From assembly GCA_017470735.1 (NCBI GenBank), contig JAFUYB010000051.1:1-64000 (forward strand): DNA of 64,000 nt, in the 5' to 3' direction. Origin of the DNA: Lachnospiraceae bacterium. Its GTDB lineage: Bacteria; Bacillota; Clostridia; Lachnospirales; Lachnospiraceae. The notes beneath the pieces are model-generated. The model did no database searches. It was not told where the DNA came from and was given only the letters and a program-made list of their open reading frames with translations. The translations under genes were made by a program, and so were the position numbers. Shown in pieces: positions 1 to 8,791 of the stretch (the first letter of the stretch is position 1; each line of letters opens with the position of its first letter).

Positions 1-1
1 G

Positions 2-133
2 GACAAATATCTCGATTGGTTGGAGAAAAAATACAGTTATTCGACGGCTTGGAATTGGTATGTGAAAACACATATTCATATCCAGAGAAGCCAGGAAATC
101 AGGCTGCGTAATATCGGCAGTCAATTTCGTTAA
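2..133 (+). CDS. C-terminal end of an unidentified gene cut by the window edge
   Basis: An open frame enters from the left edge and stops at the TAA ending at 133, giving 43 residues rich in aromatic and basic residues (for example STAWNWYVKTHIHIQRSQ). The composition looks like protein rather than chance, but I do not recognise the family. It would converge on, and overlap by about 35 bases, the 3' end of the PIN toxin gene on the other strand. A competing frame also stays open from base 1 to 111, so the assignment is weak. Confidence 0.3.
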   Translation, partial: DKYLDWLEKKYSYSTAWNWYVKTHIHIQRSQEIRLRNIGSQFR

Positions 134-485
134 CGAGTATATTATCTCTAGTAATGATTGTAAGATCATTTTCAATTGCTGTCGCAATAATCAAGCGATC
201 AAAAGGATCACCGTGAATATAAGGGATGGATTGTATGGTTTCGAAACAGCTATTGATAATGGGCAATATCAAAATATCTGCTTCATAGCAGTACTGTTCA
301 AGTTCATATGTAGTTTCCGCGAGATTAAGCTTTTTGATCGTCTTTTTGATGGCAATCTCCCACAATGTCGTTTGGCTCAAATAAAGATTCTTTCCCTGCT
401 TGATAATCTGTCTTACAGACGATGACAATTCAGGAGAATCACCCAAAGACCATATAAACGCACAAGTATCAATAAGATAGTTCAT
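99..485 (-). CDS. PIN-domain toxin of a VapC-like type II toxin-antitoxin pair
   Basis: The 128-residue product starts MNYLIDTCAFIWSLGDSPEL, the usual opening of PIN nucleases with the first metal-binding aspartate at residue 6. Further acidic residues fit the family: Glu in TTLWEIAIK, and Asp in GDPFDRLIIATA and ITRD. Such proteins are expected to cut RNA with a divalent metal. I chose the ATG at 485 because AAGGAG lies five bases upstream and it removes a non-conserved six-residue extension. The ATG overlaps the antitoxin stop as ATGA, so the two are translationally coupled. The exact RNA target cannot be read from the sequence. Confidence 0.8.
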   Translation of the reverse strand: MNYLIDTCAFIWSLGDSPELSSSVRQIIKQGKNLYLSQTTLWEIAIKKTIKKLNLAETTYELEQYCYEADILILPIINSCFETIQSIPYIHGDPFDRLIIATAIENDLTIITRDNILVNEIDCRYYAA

Positions 486-712
486 ATATACTCCTTGAAG
501 CATTCCGGTATTTCATTAAAATCTTCAGACATCCAAATCTCGTCTTTTGCCCGTCCAAGAATACTATGTTTCTGCTCTGTTTTTCTTTCTTCAATATCCG
601 TATTTGCGGGAAAACTTGGCAGACTCAAAAAATGAGCAAATTCGATCAGAATTTGGAGTTTATCTTTTGGAACTGTTCGAACAGCTTGTGTCGCCTGTTG
701 TTCTAATGTCAT
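482..712 (-). CDS. Antitoxin partner of the PIN toxin (DUF2281/VapB-like)
   Basis: A 76-residue protein opening MTLEQQATQAVRTVPKDKLQ, with the pattern of short antitoxins paired with PIN toxins: a helical N-terminal part containing a VPKDKLQILIEFAHFL segment, and an acidic tail that would wrap the toxin. AAAGGAG lies about eight bases before the ATG. It overlaps the toxin start by four bases, antitoxin first, which is the normal order for autoregulated toxin-antitoxin operons. I infer function from the pairing. The DNA-binding domain class is not certain. Confidence 0.7.
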   Translation of the reverse strand: MTLEQQATQAVRTVPKDKLQILIEFAHFLSLPSFPANTDIEERKTEQKHSILGRAKDEIWMSEDFNEIPECFKEYI

Positions 713-1102
713 TCTCTTCGGCTCCTTTGAAAAATGTATTTTCTTATAGGTAAAAATATTCCTAGGTCAAGTTCACTTCTCCTACATGATATATTCATGA
801 AAAGAAATTTGCAACCTAAAATTTGTAATCTCTCTACAAATAGATGTTTACGGCTGTTAAAAAAATGAATTTGATTCTGTTTGAAATCATGAAGGATCTA
901 AACTCTTTTAAGAATTTAGTAATTTACAAAGGAAAAACACAAGGAAATTTACATGTGTTTTTGTCAATGAAATGACATCCGGAATGGAATATAGTATTGG
1001 AGTGGAATTTTAAATATAAAAAATGTCGCTTTTGAGGTGACCTTTGTCAAAAAGGGGCTTGATAAAATATAGCAGGATATTTTTTAAAACAAAAACACCT
1101 TA
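713..1102. other. A+T-rich spacer between the toxin-antitoxin pair and the exported-protein array
   Basis: This stretch separates two divergent units. It contains a 43-codon open frame (844-975) with no convincing ribosome binding site, which I do not call. A TTGTCA at 1044-1049 followed by A+T-rich DNA might be part of a promoter for the array, but no well-spaced -10 element can be defended. I see no RNA gene or mobile-element end. Confidence 0.5.
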
Positions 1103-1182
1103 GACCATTTATAAAAAGTTAGAAAAAAGCTTTATATAAATGGTCGGACAGATTGCATCATAGAATATCATACTATGATATT
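1103..1182. promoter_or_regulatory. Two inverted repeats upstream of the exported-protein array (candidate operator region)
   Basis: An 11-base perfect inverted repeat, GACCATTTATA at 1103-1113 and TATAAATGGTC at 1135-1145, encloses a 21-base A-rich loop. Only 18 bases further on is a second perfect repeat, AATATCATA / TATGATATT, at 1164-1182 with a single central base. Both lie 36-115 bases before the ATG of the first gene. The second repeat has the form of a regulator dimer site, and the first could be either an operator or an mRNA stem-loop. No protein is assigned. Confidence 0.5.
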
Positions 1183-1217
1183 GAAACTATATATGCACAA
1201 AAAAGGAGGAAAAGAAA

Positions 1218-1979
1218 ATGTTCAAAAGAAAACTGATGGCAGTAATGGTATCTGTAAGTGTGGCAATGGCTGCATTTACCCCAATGATTTCTGTTGAAGC
1301 AGCCGGAAAACAGACGGTGTATGTGATAAACGAAACCGCAGGCAAATCATCAGGTTATTTTAAATATACATATAACAAAAATGGACTTTTAAGCAGAGCT
1401 GTGGCTGGTTCGTATAAGGTCAATTACACATACAACGGAATGAATTTAACTAAAAGAGTGGAAAATGACACACAATGGAAAGAGAAAACAGTTACAACCT
1501 TTGAATATGATGAAAATGACCGTCTGGAATCATCAGAAGAAAAACTTACTAGCAGTTCCAGAACTGTAGAAAGTACAAGCACATATTCCTATGATAAAAA
1601 AGGTAGGATAAAAAAGGTGGTCAAAAAAGAACAATCCAGTTCTGTTGGCAATAGTACAACTACAACAAAATATACATACAATGGACAAGGATTGACCTCT
1701 AAAATAAAGGGGAAGGGTTACACTTATCAGTTTGAGTATGACGCCAATGGCAATGAGAGCCGATTCATTTCAGACGGTGTAGCTGACATTGCGCAGAATG
1801 TATATGATCAAAATGGATGCTTGACAAATGTCAGCTGGCATGATGACGCAGGAAATGACACTGGCGAAGGAGCGTATACATACATAAAAATCAAAGTTCC
1901 GGCGAAATATGTCAACATTGTAAAAGCTCAACAATGGGAATTGATAAATGATATGTCATCTCCTAATGTGCTGCATTAA
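1218..1979 (+). CDS. Exported YD-repeat-like protein
   Basis: A 253-residue protein with a clear Sec signal peptide (MFKRKLMAVMVSVSVAMAAF, cleavage probably after VEAA). The rest is a series of tyrosine-rich units such as YTYNKNGLLSR, FEYDENDRLESS, YSYDKKGRIKK, YTYNGQGLTSK and FEYDANGNES. These match the YD/RHS repeat pattern, which builds beta-strand coils in secreted or surface proteins. It lacks the long RHS core and any C-terminal toxin domain, so it is more likely a small extracellular binding protein than a polymorphic toxin. The start has GGAGG eight bases upstream. It is the first gene of a same-strand array of exported proteins. Confidence 0.7.
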   Translation: MFKRKLMAVMVSVSVAMAAFTPMISVEAAGKQTVYVINETAGKSSGYFKYTYNKNGLLSRAVAGSYKVNYTYNGMNLTKRVENDTQWKEKTVTTFEYDENDRLESSEEKLTSSSRTVESTSTYSYDKKGRIKKVVKKEQSSSVGNSTTTTKYTYNGQGLTSKIKGKGYTYQFEYDANGNESRFISDGVADIAQNVYDQNGCLTNVSWHDDAGNDTGEGAYTYIKIKVPAKYVNIVKAQQWELINDMSSPNVLH

Positions 1980-2010
1980 TGTAAAAATTTTATTTTGGGG
2001 GAGGATTTTC

Positions 2011-3744
2011 ATGGGAATTAATAAGTTTAAAAAAACAAAACGATTATTTCACAGGATAACGGCAGCCTTTTATGTTTTAGTAATATTTTTTTCTTATGTG
2101 ACACCAGTTGTAGCGGCAGATACAGTACAGGTCTCATACAACGTTACATATGGACAAACGGAAGCAAGAAGTATGTTGGATGCTCTTAATAAATGGCGTA
2201 CTGGTGACACATGGTATTGGGATTCTAATGATACGACAAAAACGATAATTGATGCAGGAGAACTTAAATCATTGGTATATGATAGCTCGTTAGAGAAGAT
2301 TGCCATGCAAAGAGCCGCAGAAATAGTGTTGTCATTTTCTCATAATCGCCCAAATGGAAAAAGTTGCTCCACAGCTTATGGAGAATCTAAGTGCGGATAT
2401 GATTGGGGTGAAAATATTGCATGCGGTCAAAAATCAGCAGAAAGTGCACTAAATTCATGGATAGAAGAGAATGATCCATATAATGGGCAAGGACACAGGC
2501 GAAATATGCTCTATGATAAATTTAAATACATTGGAATTGGTCATGTCAAATACCAAGGTTTAGATTTTTGGGTACAAGAGTTTTCCAGTAAGAGCAACAA
2601 CCAAAGTATAGGTTTAGCAAATGACTCGAGTTCAGTAGCAACAGTAGAAGTAGCCAATTCAGCCATTTCAAAAAAAGGGATTGAAATTTCAAAAGATTCC
2701 TATACTTTGACTATCAATGATAGTAATAAGTTGCCAGAAGCCAATTCATATATATCGTTGAATCAAATATCTTCGTGTAAGAAAAATAATGCAGTTTATA
2801 TTCTTGATGCTCCGGTAACATGGACAACTTCAAATGAAAAAATTGTAAAAATAAACGAGGATGAAATAGAAGCAACGGGCGTTGGTACAGTCAAATTAAC
2901 AGCTCGGGCTACTGTAATCGGATCCCCCGTTGAATCGTCTGTAATGGTAACAGTAAAAAAGAAAGATTATATAATTACTTTTGATCCGAATGGAGGAGTA
3001 GTCGGTCCACCGAATAAAACTGTGCTGCTAAACACAGTATATGGTGATTTGCCAACACCAGTCAAACAAGGATATACATTTAAGGGGTGGTTTACATCGG
3101 CAAATGGTGGAGAACAGATTGAAAGTGATGAAATAGTTGACATATCATCAGATCAGACACTTTATGCGCATTGGACAAAAAATAGAAGCACAAATTCATT
3201 AATTAACAGTAGTTCTGACAGCAGTTCTGACAGCAGTGTAATTGATACTGACAGAGAAACCATTTCTCGCTCCAGCAGAAGTTCTGGAAGTTCAGGTGGC
3301 GGTGGTGGTGATGCTGACGACAGTGATGGGGATGATGGTTCGGCCACAACATCTTCTGTAAAAGAAAATATAAAACTCACATCGGAGACTGGAACGGAGC
3401 AGTTGTCTTATCAAGTGACAAGCAAAAAGAACAAGACAGTTGCATTTGCCAAAGTATCAAAAAAGGCGACCTCTGTAACTGTTCCTGCGACGATTAAGTA
3501 CAATAACAAAAAATATAAGGTTACAAGTATCAAGGAAAAGGCATTCAAAGGACGCACAAAGTTGAAGAATATTGAGCTGAATGGTAGCAATATTCGTTCA
3601 GTCGGAGATGATGCGTTTAAAGGAATAAAGAAGAATGCCCAGATTACGATTATTGCAAAAAACAAGAAACAGTATAACAAGGTTGTGAAGCTGATTAAAG
3701 AGTCGGAGACGGGGAAGGTGAAGTATGCGTATAAGAAGAAATAG
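2011..3744 (+). CDS. Exported multidomain CAP protein with Ig-like, InlB-type and BspA-like repeats
   Basis: A 577-residue protein. I start it at the ATG at 2011 (GGGGGAGG upstream), giving a signal peptide ending near PVVAADT. A CAP/SCP domain follows (about residues 45-195), with SFSHNRPNG, WGENIACG and GQGHRRNMLY carrying the conserved His, Glu and HRRNM elements. After it come a Big2-like Ig domain (about 220-315), a Listeria-Bacteroides repeat (FDPNGG through GYTFKGWFTS to LYAHW, about 320-390), a Ser/Gly/Asp linker, and a BspA-like leucine-rich segment (YKVTSIKEKAFKGRTKLK). This is a typical extracellular or wall-associated architecture. The CAP domain is closely similar to that of the gene at 14718. 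Confidence 0.85.
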   Translation: MGINKFKKTKRLFHRITAAFYVLVIFFSYVTPVVAADTVQVSYNVTYGQTEARSMLDALNKWRTGDTWYWDSNDTTKTIIDAGELKSLVYDSSLEKIAMQRAAEIVLSFSHNRPNGKSCSTAYGESKCGYDWGENIACGQKSAESALNSWIEENDPYNGQGHRRNMLYDKFKYIGIGHVKYQGLDFWVQEFSSKSNNQSIGLANDSSSVATVEVANSAISKKGIEISKDSYTLTINDSNKLPEANSYISLNQISSCKKNNAVYILDAPVTWTTSNEKIVKINEDEIEATGVGTVKLTARATVIGSPVESSVMVTVKKKDYIITFDPNGGVVGPPNKTVLLNTVYGDLPTPVKQGYTFKGWFTSANGGEQIESDEIVDISSDQTLYAHWTKNRSTNSLINSSSDSSSDSSVIDTDRETISRSSRSSGSSGGGGGDADDSDGDDGSATTSSVKENIKLTSETGTEQLSYQVTSKKNKTVAFAKVSKKATSVTVPATIKYNNKKYKVTSIKEKAFKGRTKLKNIELNGSNIRSVGDDAFKGIKKNAQITIIAKNKKQYNKVVKLIKESETGKVKYAYKKK

Positions 3745-3769
3745 TATGAATGAAAAGGGAAGGAATATA

Positions 3770-5902
3770 ATGAAAAAAATATTAATAAAGGTATCTCTGA
3801 TATTGTGTTTTACAATGATATTTAGCGTGATGCCATTTCCTGACGGAATAAATCGTGTTGAAGCAGAAATCGTTGCTAAATTGTATTGGCCGGTACATAA
3901 AAGGAATAATGATAATTCTCCGGGAGAATCTATAAAAGATGTGAAGCATCCTTACGGTGAAAAACGAGGAACGGCTATTCATCAAGGAATTGATATTGGG
4001 AATGCAAAGGGGTGTGGTTGGTATGCTGCGTGCAGTGGCGAAATTTACGCAATATATACGGGATGTGAAACGGATATGGATGGGGATCATATGAAATGTA
4101 ATCCTATGTCAAATGGGCAATCGAATCCTCAAAGATGGAATAATGGTATAAGCGATATATGTAATTATGGATTAGGAAATGGTGTAATCATTGAATGTAA
4201 ATTTAATGATGGTCAACACTATTATTTACAATATGCGCATATGAATGAAGTTTCGAGCAAGTTGAAAGTTGGGGATCCAGTAAAAAAAGGGGATTACTTG
4301 GGAACAGTTGGGAACAAAGGAAATGCAAAAGGGATACATGCGCATTTTGAAATTAACAAAGGGGGAGTTTTTAAGAATCCTATAAATAATAATCCAAACA
4401 GTGGAAAATTTTCATATGTGTATGAAGCAAGTGTCGGTAACACCTCAATAAATTTAGAAAAGGATGCCTACACAACTGCCAACGAAGTCACATTAGAATG
4501 GTCAAAAGCCCAAAATGCCAAAACCTACGATTGTGTTCTTGAAAACGAAACAAGAAACACTACCGACAATTTGGACGGATTGACAGGAACAAGCCATTCA
4601 TTTGGAAAACTGGAAGAGGGCAAGTATGTGGTAAAGCTCACGCCTCGAAATGGGGAACAGAGTGGAAAGGAAGCAACGGCGAAGTTTACTGTGAAATTCG
4701 CGAGTGGAGTACCGGTACAAGCTGCAAATACCGTCAAGACATATGATGGCAATGCTTATGGAATTACAATCAAAGATAAAGGGGAGTATCCCAAAGAAAC
4801 AAAGATAACATATGCAATCAATGAAAGTGGCCCATATCAGTCGAAAGCGATAAAAATATCTGAGGCTGGGCAGCTGCGAGTATATTATAAAGTGGAAAAT
4901 CCGCATTATGCCAGCGTAAAAAAGGGGAGCCAGAAAATTGTCATTAACAAGGTGAGACCGAATATTAAAATTGCGTCCTACACAGGGGAATACGATGGAA
5001 AAGCGCATACAGTTGAATTAAAGGGCGTACCCCAGAAAGCCACGATACAGTACCGTACCAGCACACTAAAAAAATGGTCAGACGAAGAAATATCGTTGAC
5101 GAATCCGGGAAAAAAGACGGTCTATGTAAAAGTGGACAGCCCGAACTACACAAAGGCATGGACGGGAAAGGGGATTATCAAAATCACCAAAAACGGAAAA
5201 GTAAGCAACGATTCTGCCGCAAAAACGACAAAAAAGAAAGGGAATGATGTCGATGAGTTGGTATCGGGAGAGGAGATTCAACAGCTCGCAGACGGTTCGA
5301 CCGTGCTTGGAAAAGGAGTATATAAAATCACATTCAATAAAAAGAGCAGCGGATGGATGGATATTGTAGCAGAAACAAATTGTAAGGTTAGCCATGATAT
5401 AAACAAAGGAAAAGTTTTTCAACAGGCATACGGTAAAGGCGAGACAATCGTTTCGTCATTGTCGCAGGATGCTGTGACAATTAGCGTTCATTCCGGAAAA
5501 ATCAAGCTAATGAAAGCCGCCGGAGATGGAAACAATAATCTACTTTATTCAGTAAAAGAAGCGGATCATGATATTTTCTATGGAAGAGTGGTAAAAGCAG
5601 GCGAGTCTTTGACTGTGCGAAATGATAATTACAGCAGTGATATTACAAAAAATAAGGTTACCGTGTATTTCTGTGGTACCAATGCCAAAGGAGAAAGAAC
5701 AGTAACAGATAATTGGTATCATCGGTATATGCCGAGTTTACATCCTGAACCTAATGTGAATACATTTAAGGATCTACCAGAAAACGGACAAGGATGGCAA
5801 CCGTATGGAAATCAGACAACGGTTGAATATGACATCACTGCAGGTGAATTCAGGGTATTTGTCTATTGGAAAGACAAGGACATGATTTCATTTATGAAAT
5901 AA
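3770..5902 (+). CDS. Exported M23 peptidase-domain protein with MBG/YDG-like beta domains
   Basis: A 710-residue protein with a signal peptide (cleavage near GINRVEAE) and an M23 domain at about residues 45-205. Zinc-site motifs HQGIDIG and HAHFEIN are present, as is the LQYAHMNEV element, so the lysostaphin-like metallopeptidase site looks complete. The family cleaves peptidoglycan peptide bridges. A fibronectin-like stretch follows, then two YDG-like domains (KTYDGNAYGITIKDKG; GEYDGKAHTVELKG), and an uncharacterised beta-rich C-terminal part. I take the ATG at 3770 because AAGGGAAGGAA precedes it and it gives a standard signal peptide. It lies just after the CAP gene. Confidence 0.85.
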   Translation: MKKILIKVSLILCFTMIFSVMPFPDGINRVEAEIVAKLYWPVHKRNNDNSPGESIKDVKHPYGEKRGTAIHQGIDIGNAKGCGWYAACSGEIYAIYTGCETDMDGDHMKCNPMSNGQSNPQRWNNGISDICNYGLGNGVIIECKFNDGQHYYLQYAHMNEVSSKLKVGDPVKKGDYLGTVGNKGNAKGIHAHFEINKGGVFKNPINNNPNSGKFSYVYEASVGNTSINLEKDAYTTANEVTLEWSKAQNAKTYDCVLENETRNTTDNLDGLTGTSHSFGKLEEGKYVVKLTPRNGEQSGKEATAKFTVKFASGVPVQAANTVKTYDGNAYGITIKDKGEYPKETKITYAINESGPYQSKAIKISEAGQLRVYYKVENPHYASVKKGSQKIVINKVRPNIKIASYTGEYDGKAHTVELKGVPQKATIQYRTSTLKKWSDEEISLTNPGKKTVYVKVDSPNYTKAWTGKGIIKITKNGKVSNDSAAKTTKKKGNDVDELVSGEEIQQLADGSTVLGKGVYKITFNKKSSGWMDIVAETNCKVSHDINKGKVFQQAYGKGETIVSSLSQDAVTISVHSGKIKLMKAAGDGNNNLLYSVKEADHDIFYGRVVKAGESLTVRNDNYSSDITKNKVTVYFCGTNAKGERTVTDNWYHRYMPSLHPEPNVNTFKDLPENGQGWQPYGNQTTVEYDITAGEFRVFVYWKDKDMISFMK

Positions 5903-5921
5903 TTCAGAAAGGGAAAGAACA

Positions 5922-6185
5922 ATGAAAAGATTTTTTTATGCATGGCTTGTAGCGCTGCTTCTGACAACCGTTTCAGGAGATATTATGATACAGGCAGGAA
6001 CAACGGCAATAGCGGCAACGAAGAACACAAAGCAGTCCAAGAAAAAAACAACGCAAAAGTCTACAAAGAAAAACAAGAAAAAAAGTAAGAAAAAGAAGAA
6101 AAAGAAGAAAAAGACAGAAACAATCCAATCACAGAATCCCGATGCCGGGTGCATTAATAATGCGTCGGACATCTTATCATATTAA
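5922..6185 (+). CDS. Small exported poly-lysine protein
   Basis: An 87-residue protein with a signal peptide (MKRFFYAWLVALLLTTVSGD, likely cut near AIAAT) followed by a strongly basic middle of almost only Lys, Thr and Ser, including a run of nine lysines, and a short polar tail. Nothing in it resembles an enzyme. The charge suggests binding to wall teichoic acid, nucleic acid or another polyanion, which is inference. It has AAAGGGAAAG before its ATG, and its start lies 19 bases after the M23 gene. The tail may be shortened by slippage in the lysine-coding repeat. Confidence 0.6.
   Translation: MKRFFYAWLVALLLTTVSGDIMIQAGTTAIAATKNTKQSKKKTTQKSTKKNKKKSKKKKKKKKKTETIQSQNPDAGCINNASDILSY
6087..6113 (+). 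repeat. Three tandem copies of a 9-base lysine-codon unit
   Basis: AAGAAAAAG is repeated three times without error inside the poly-lysine gene, within a longer A/G-only tract (about 6064-6114). Each unit adds three lysines and keeps the frame, but the A-runs inside it could slip and shift the frame. Confidence 0.8.
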
Positions 6186-6250
6186 AGAATTTTACCTGTT
6201 AGCTTAAGAAGATGCTTACCATTAGTGGCATGCTGAACGGATGGTGGATT

Positions 6251-7822
6251 ATGCCTGATATTACCAAAATATACGAAGAAAGAAAAAACTTAGACAATCA
6301 GACTTCCCAAATTGACATACACTATAAAGCGGAAAGGGTTACGGATGGCGTAATCAAGCAACTGCTTATGGAAGCAGAAAGCGAATTTTTGCCCCATGCT
6401 CACATTTTATGCAGGAAAAAGGAAGTTGTCCCCAAGAAAATATACTGCAAATTCCGCAATATAACAGAATGCATGGAAAGATTGAATACAGAAATTGTGG
6501 AAATATGTTCGGAATTTACGCTTAAAAGACTGGATCAAGCCATAAGTCTGACATTTGACATTAACACTAGGGATTTATACCTGTCGGGGATAGTGCCAAA
6601 TCGAAGGAAAGAATTGTCATTTTCTGAGTATGAGTATTACCAATATCACAAGAGGGTGGTGCGTGATCATAATAATACCTACGAAGTGATTGACGGTGCA
6701 ACCGGTGAGTGGAGAGATGAGGTATATTATTATGAGCAAGACTTTATTTTCGACCGTGTTCCTCTAAGTGTAAATGCTGCGAAGGAGATGATCAGAAAAG
6801 AAAAAGAGGCAGGGGAAAAATGGCTGCTGCATAATCTGGACATTGCCTTTGAAAAATATGGAAAGAGCGAAGAAGATCTGATTCCTGATTTCAGGAAAAG
6901 AATCATGGGTACAGAGTATGCGCATGCCATAACACAGGGTGAACTGACTAAAAATGAATATTATGTTTCAAGTATGGACGGCGCAATTTTGAAGGCAGTG
7001 CATTCATGGGATGAAAGCCTCATATTAAAGCGCTACAATGTAGATGCTAACGGAATCTTTTTCTGGGATTCACGCATTGCTATTTTGAAAAACGATTTGA
7101 AAGATGGCCGCACACAGCTATGGAGATTGCCGGAGGAGTGTGTAAAAGAGCTGGACAATGAAATTCGTAATGATAGCTATAATATGGATCGTATCCCTGC
7201 ACAATGGTTTAGGCATCTTAAAAATAGAGCCTTGGATGACGAAAGGAAATGGCTGACAGATATTGCAGAAGGCGCCATTCAAGAATACAGACACTACCTT
7301 GAAGTGTATGGAGGATCGGACGAAACATTAAGAAAGTTTGACAGAAAGACTTTTCAAAATAAAGTTCATGAAGCAGAAAAGTCTCTAAGCAATTTTGTGG
7401 AAAAAGATTATGTGTTGTTTGAATTTGGGAAAAGCAGCGCGGACTATGCAAACTGTATTATTCTGTATGCTCTAAAAGGCATGTATGAATTCGGGCTAAA
7501 CGGAAGCTATGATTGGTTTTTAATTCGCCTATCAGAAAGTACAATATCCGGAGATGAAATGCTGAGTTTAGGAAGCAAGTTGCGTGGAAAGCTGACAGAA
7601 ATGAAAGCATTTTATTCTGAAACGGACATTACTGTGCATCTGCTGGAGTGGCATTCAAACAAAAAAGAAAACTTTAAATGGCATACATACTATAAAGATA
7701 TGGAAAATGGTGCCACATGGGACTGGATATACGAGACAACTCCGGGCTATTCCCAAGAGGATGGATGGTGGCATAATAAGCCTGTGATAACTGAAAATAG
7801 GGTTGCGAATATGTTTTGTTAA
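6251..7822 (+). CDS. Large protein of unknown function, no export signal
   Basis: About 523 residues, hydrophilic, rich in Glu, Lys, Tyr and Trp, with no signal peptide or membrane segment. It is therefore expected in the cytosol, unlike its neighbours. Recognisable stretches such as YEYYQYHKRVVRDHNN, VIDGATGEWRDEVYYY and TWDWIYETTPG do not let me name a family. The end is aromatic and contains GYSQEDGWWHNKP. The start is uncertain: an ATG at 6212 in the same frame has no proper ribosome site, while the ATG at 6251 follows GGATGGTGG. It lies between the poly-lysine gene and an exported propeller-like protein on the same strand. Confidence 0.6.
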   Translation: MPDITKIYEERKNLDNQTSQIDIHYKAERVTDGVIKQLLMEAESEFLPHAHILCRKKEVVPKKIYCKFRNITECMERLNTEIVEICSEFTLKRLDQAISLTFDINTRDLYLSGIVPNRRKELSFSEYEYYQYHKRVVRDHNNTYEVIDGATGEWRDEVYYYEQDFIFDRVPLSVNAAKEMIRKEKEAGEKWLLHNLDIAFEKYGKSEEDLIPDFRKRIMGTEYAHAITQGELTKNEYYVSSMDGAILKAVHSWDESLILKRYNVDANGIFFWDSRIAILKNDLKDGRTQLWRLPEECVKELDNEIRNDSYNMDRIPAQWFRHLKNRALDDERKWLTDIAEGAIQEYRHYLEVYGGSDETLRKFDRKTFQNKVHEAEKSLSNFVEKDYVLFEFGKSSADYANCIILYALKGMYEFGLNGSYDWFLIRLSESTISGDEMLSLGSKLRGKLTEMKAFYSETDITVHLLEWHSNKKENFKWHTYYKDMENGATWDWIYETTPGYSQEDGWWHNKPVITENRVANMFC

Positions 7823-7855
7823 TATGTATGTTATACGGGGAGGAGAATGAAAGAT

Positions 7856-8761
7856 ATGATAAAACAAAAAAGAATTATACAGGGATTATTATTGTTTGTC
7901 TTAATAGGAATGATTACTTTTTTATCTGTGCATACTGCAGATGCTGCGAATAAAAATTCTAACAACATAACAGTAAGCTTCAATCTGCTTAAAGATGGCG
8001 ATGGGCATCAATTTGCAAAAATTTATGGCTTTAAAGAGGGTGTTCAAGCAGCAATATGGACATATTTTTCTGATTATTATGATATTTCGGCGGGAAATAC
8101 GGTTTTGTATGAAATTGGCAAGACAAAAGATACATACCAATTTGTGGAAAATGGAAAAGTGATAACGCTTGACATAAATACTGGTGATATAGTAAATACG
8201 GAGAATTTGAAAAAAGAAAAAGTTGTTGATGTTGTTGATACTGAATATTCGCTTTCATCAGGCAAAGCATATACGGTATTAGTCGGAAAAGAAAAATCGG
8301 GGAACTATGTTTGGCAATATCAGACAGAAGAGTATGATTCCTTACAGAACGGAAATGTCTCGTATAAAAGTAATAAAAATACAGTATATTTATTTGTGGC
8401 TGGCAAGTTATATCTTTTAAATAAACAAACGGGAAAAATCCGGTCTAAGACAAAGAAATATAGTAATTTGGTTGGTGTTCCGTCAATGACATTTGATAAA
8501 AAGGGCAATGTCTATGCGATAGAAATGTTTGGTCAGCATCTGTACAAATTTTCTTCAAAAGGAAAAGAAATATGGCATAGCAGAAATATCGAAAAAGCGA
8601 TAGGCACCGGAATACTTGCAGACGGCCCTGAGATAAAAACCGGACCGGACGCAAAAAGGGATGTGTACTGTGCGTTTGTCGATTGGACGGGTGCAGACGA
8701 TAAAGATGCCCGAAATGTGTTTTTCAATAGGAACACCGGAAAAATTGTTTACCATGACTAA
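7856..8761 (+). CDS. Exported propeller-like protein of unknown function
   Basis: About 301 residues with a signal peptide (hydrophobic LLLFVLIGMITFLSV, cleavage near HTADAAN). The mature part shows repeated short beta motifs such as VITLDINTGDIVNT, LYLLNKQTGKIRS and VFFNRNTGKIVYHD, the N-x-x-T-G-K-I pattern of PQQ-like beta-propeller blades. No catalytic residues can be assigned, so a binding or sensor role outside the membrane is the safest inference. I prefer the ATG at 7856, ten bases after GGGGAGGAG. An ATG at 7847 in the same frame is too close to that site. Confidence 0.65.
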   Translation: MIKQKRIIQGLLLFVLIGMITFLSVHTADAANKNSNNITVSFNLLKDGDGHQFAKIYGFKEGVQAAIWTYFSDYYDISAGNTVLYEIGKTKDTYQFVENGKVITLDINTGDIVNTENLKKEKVVDVVDTEYSLSSGKAYTVLVGKEKSGNYVWQYQTEEYDSLQNGNVSYKSNKNTVYLFVAGKLYLLNKQTGKIRSKTKKYSNLVGVPSMTFDKKGNVYAIEMFGQHLYKFSSKGKEIWHSRNIEKAIGTGILADGPEIKTGPDAKRDVYCAFVDWTGADDKDARNVFFNRNTGKIVYHD

Positions 8762-8791
8762 CCCCATGATCATACGGCGGAGACTGCAAGT

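Noticed and set aside
844-975. A 43-codon open frame in the gap before the exported-protein array
   Set aside because: No ribosome binding site, no recognisable motif, and A+T-rich DNA gives such frames easily in any other reading.
1218-1979. Treating the YD-repeat-like protein as a polymorphic RHS toxin
   Set aside because: It is short, lacks the RHS core and a variable C-terminal toxin domain, and no immunity gene follows.
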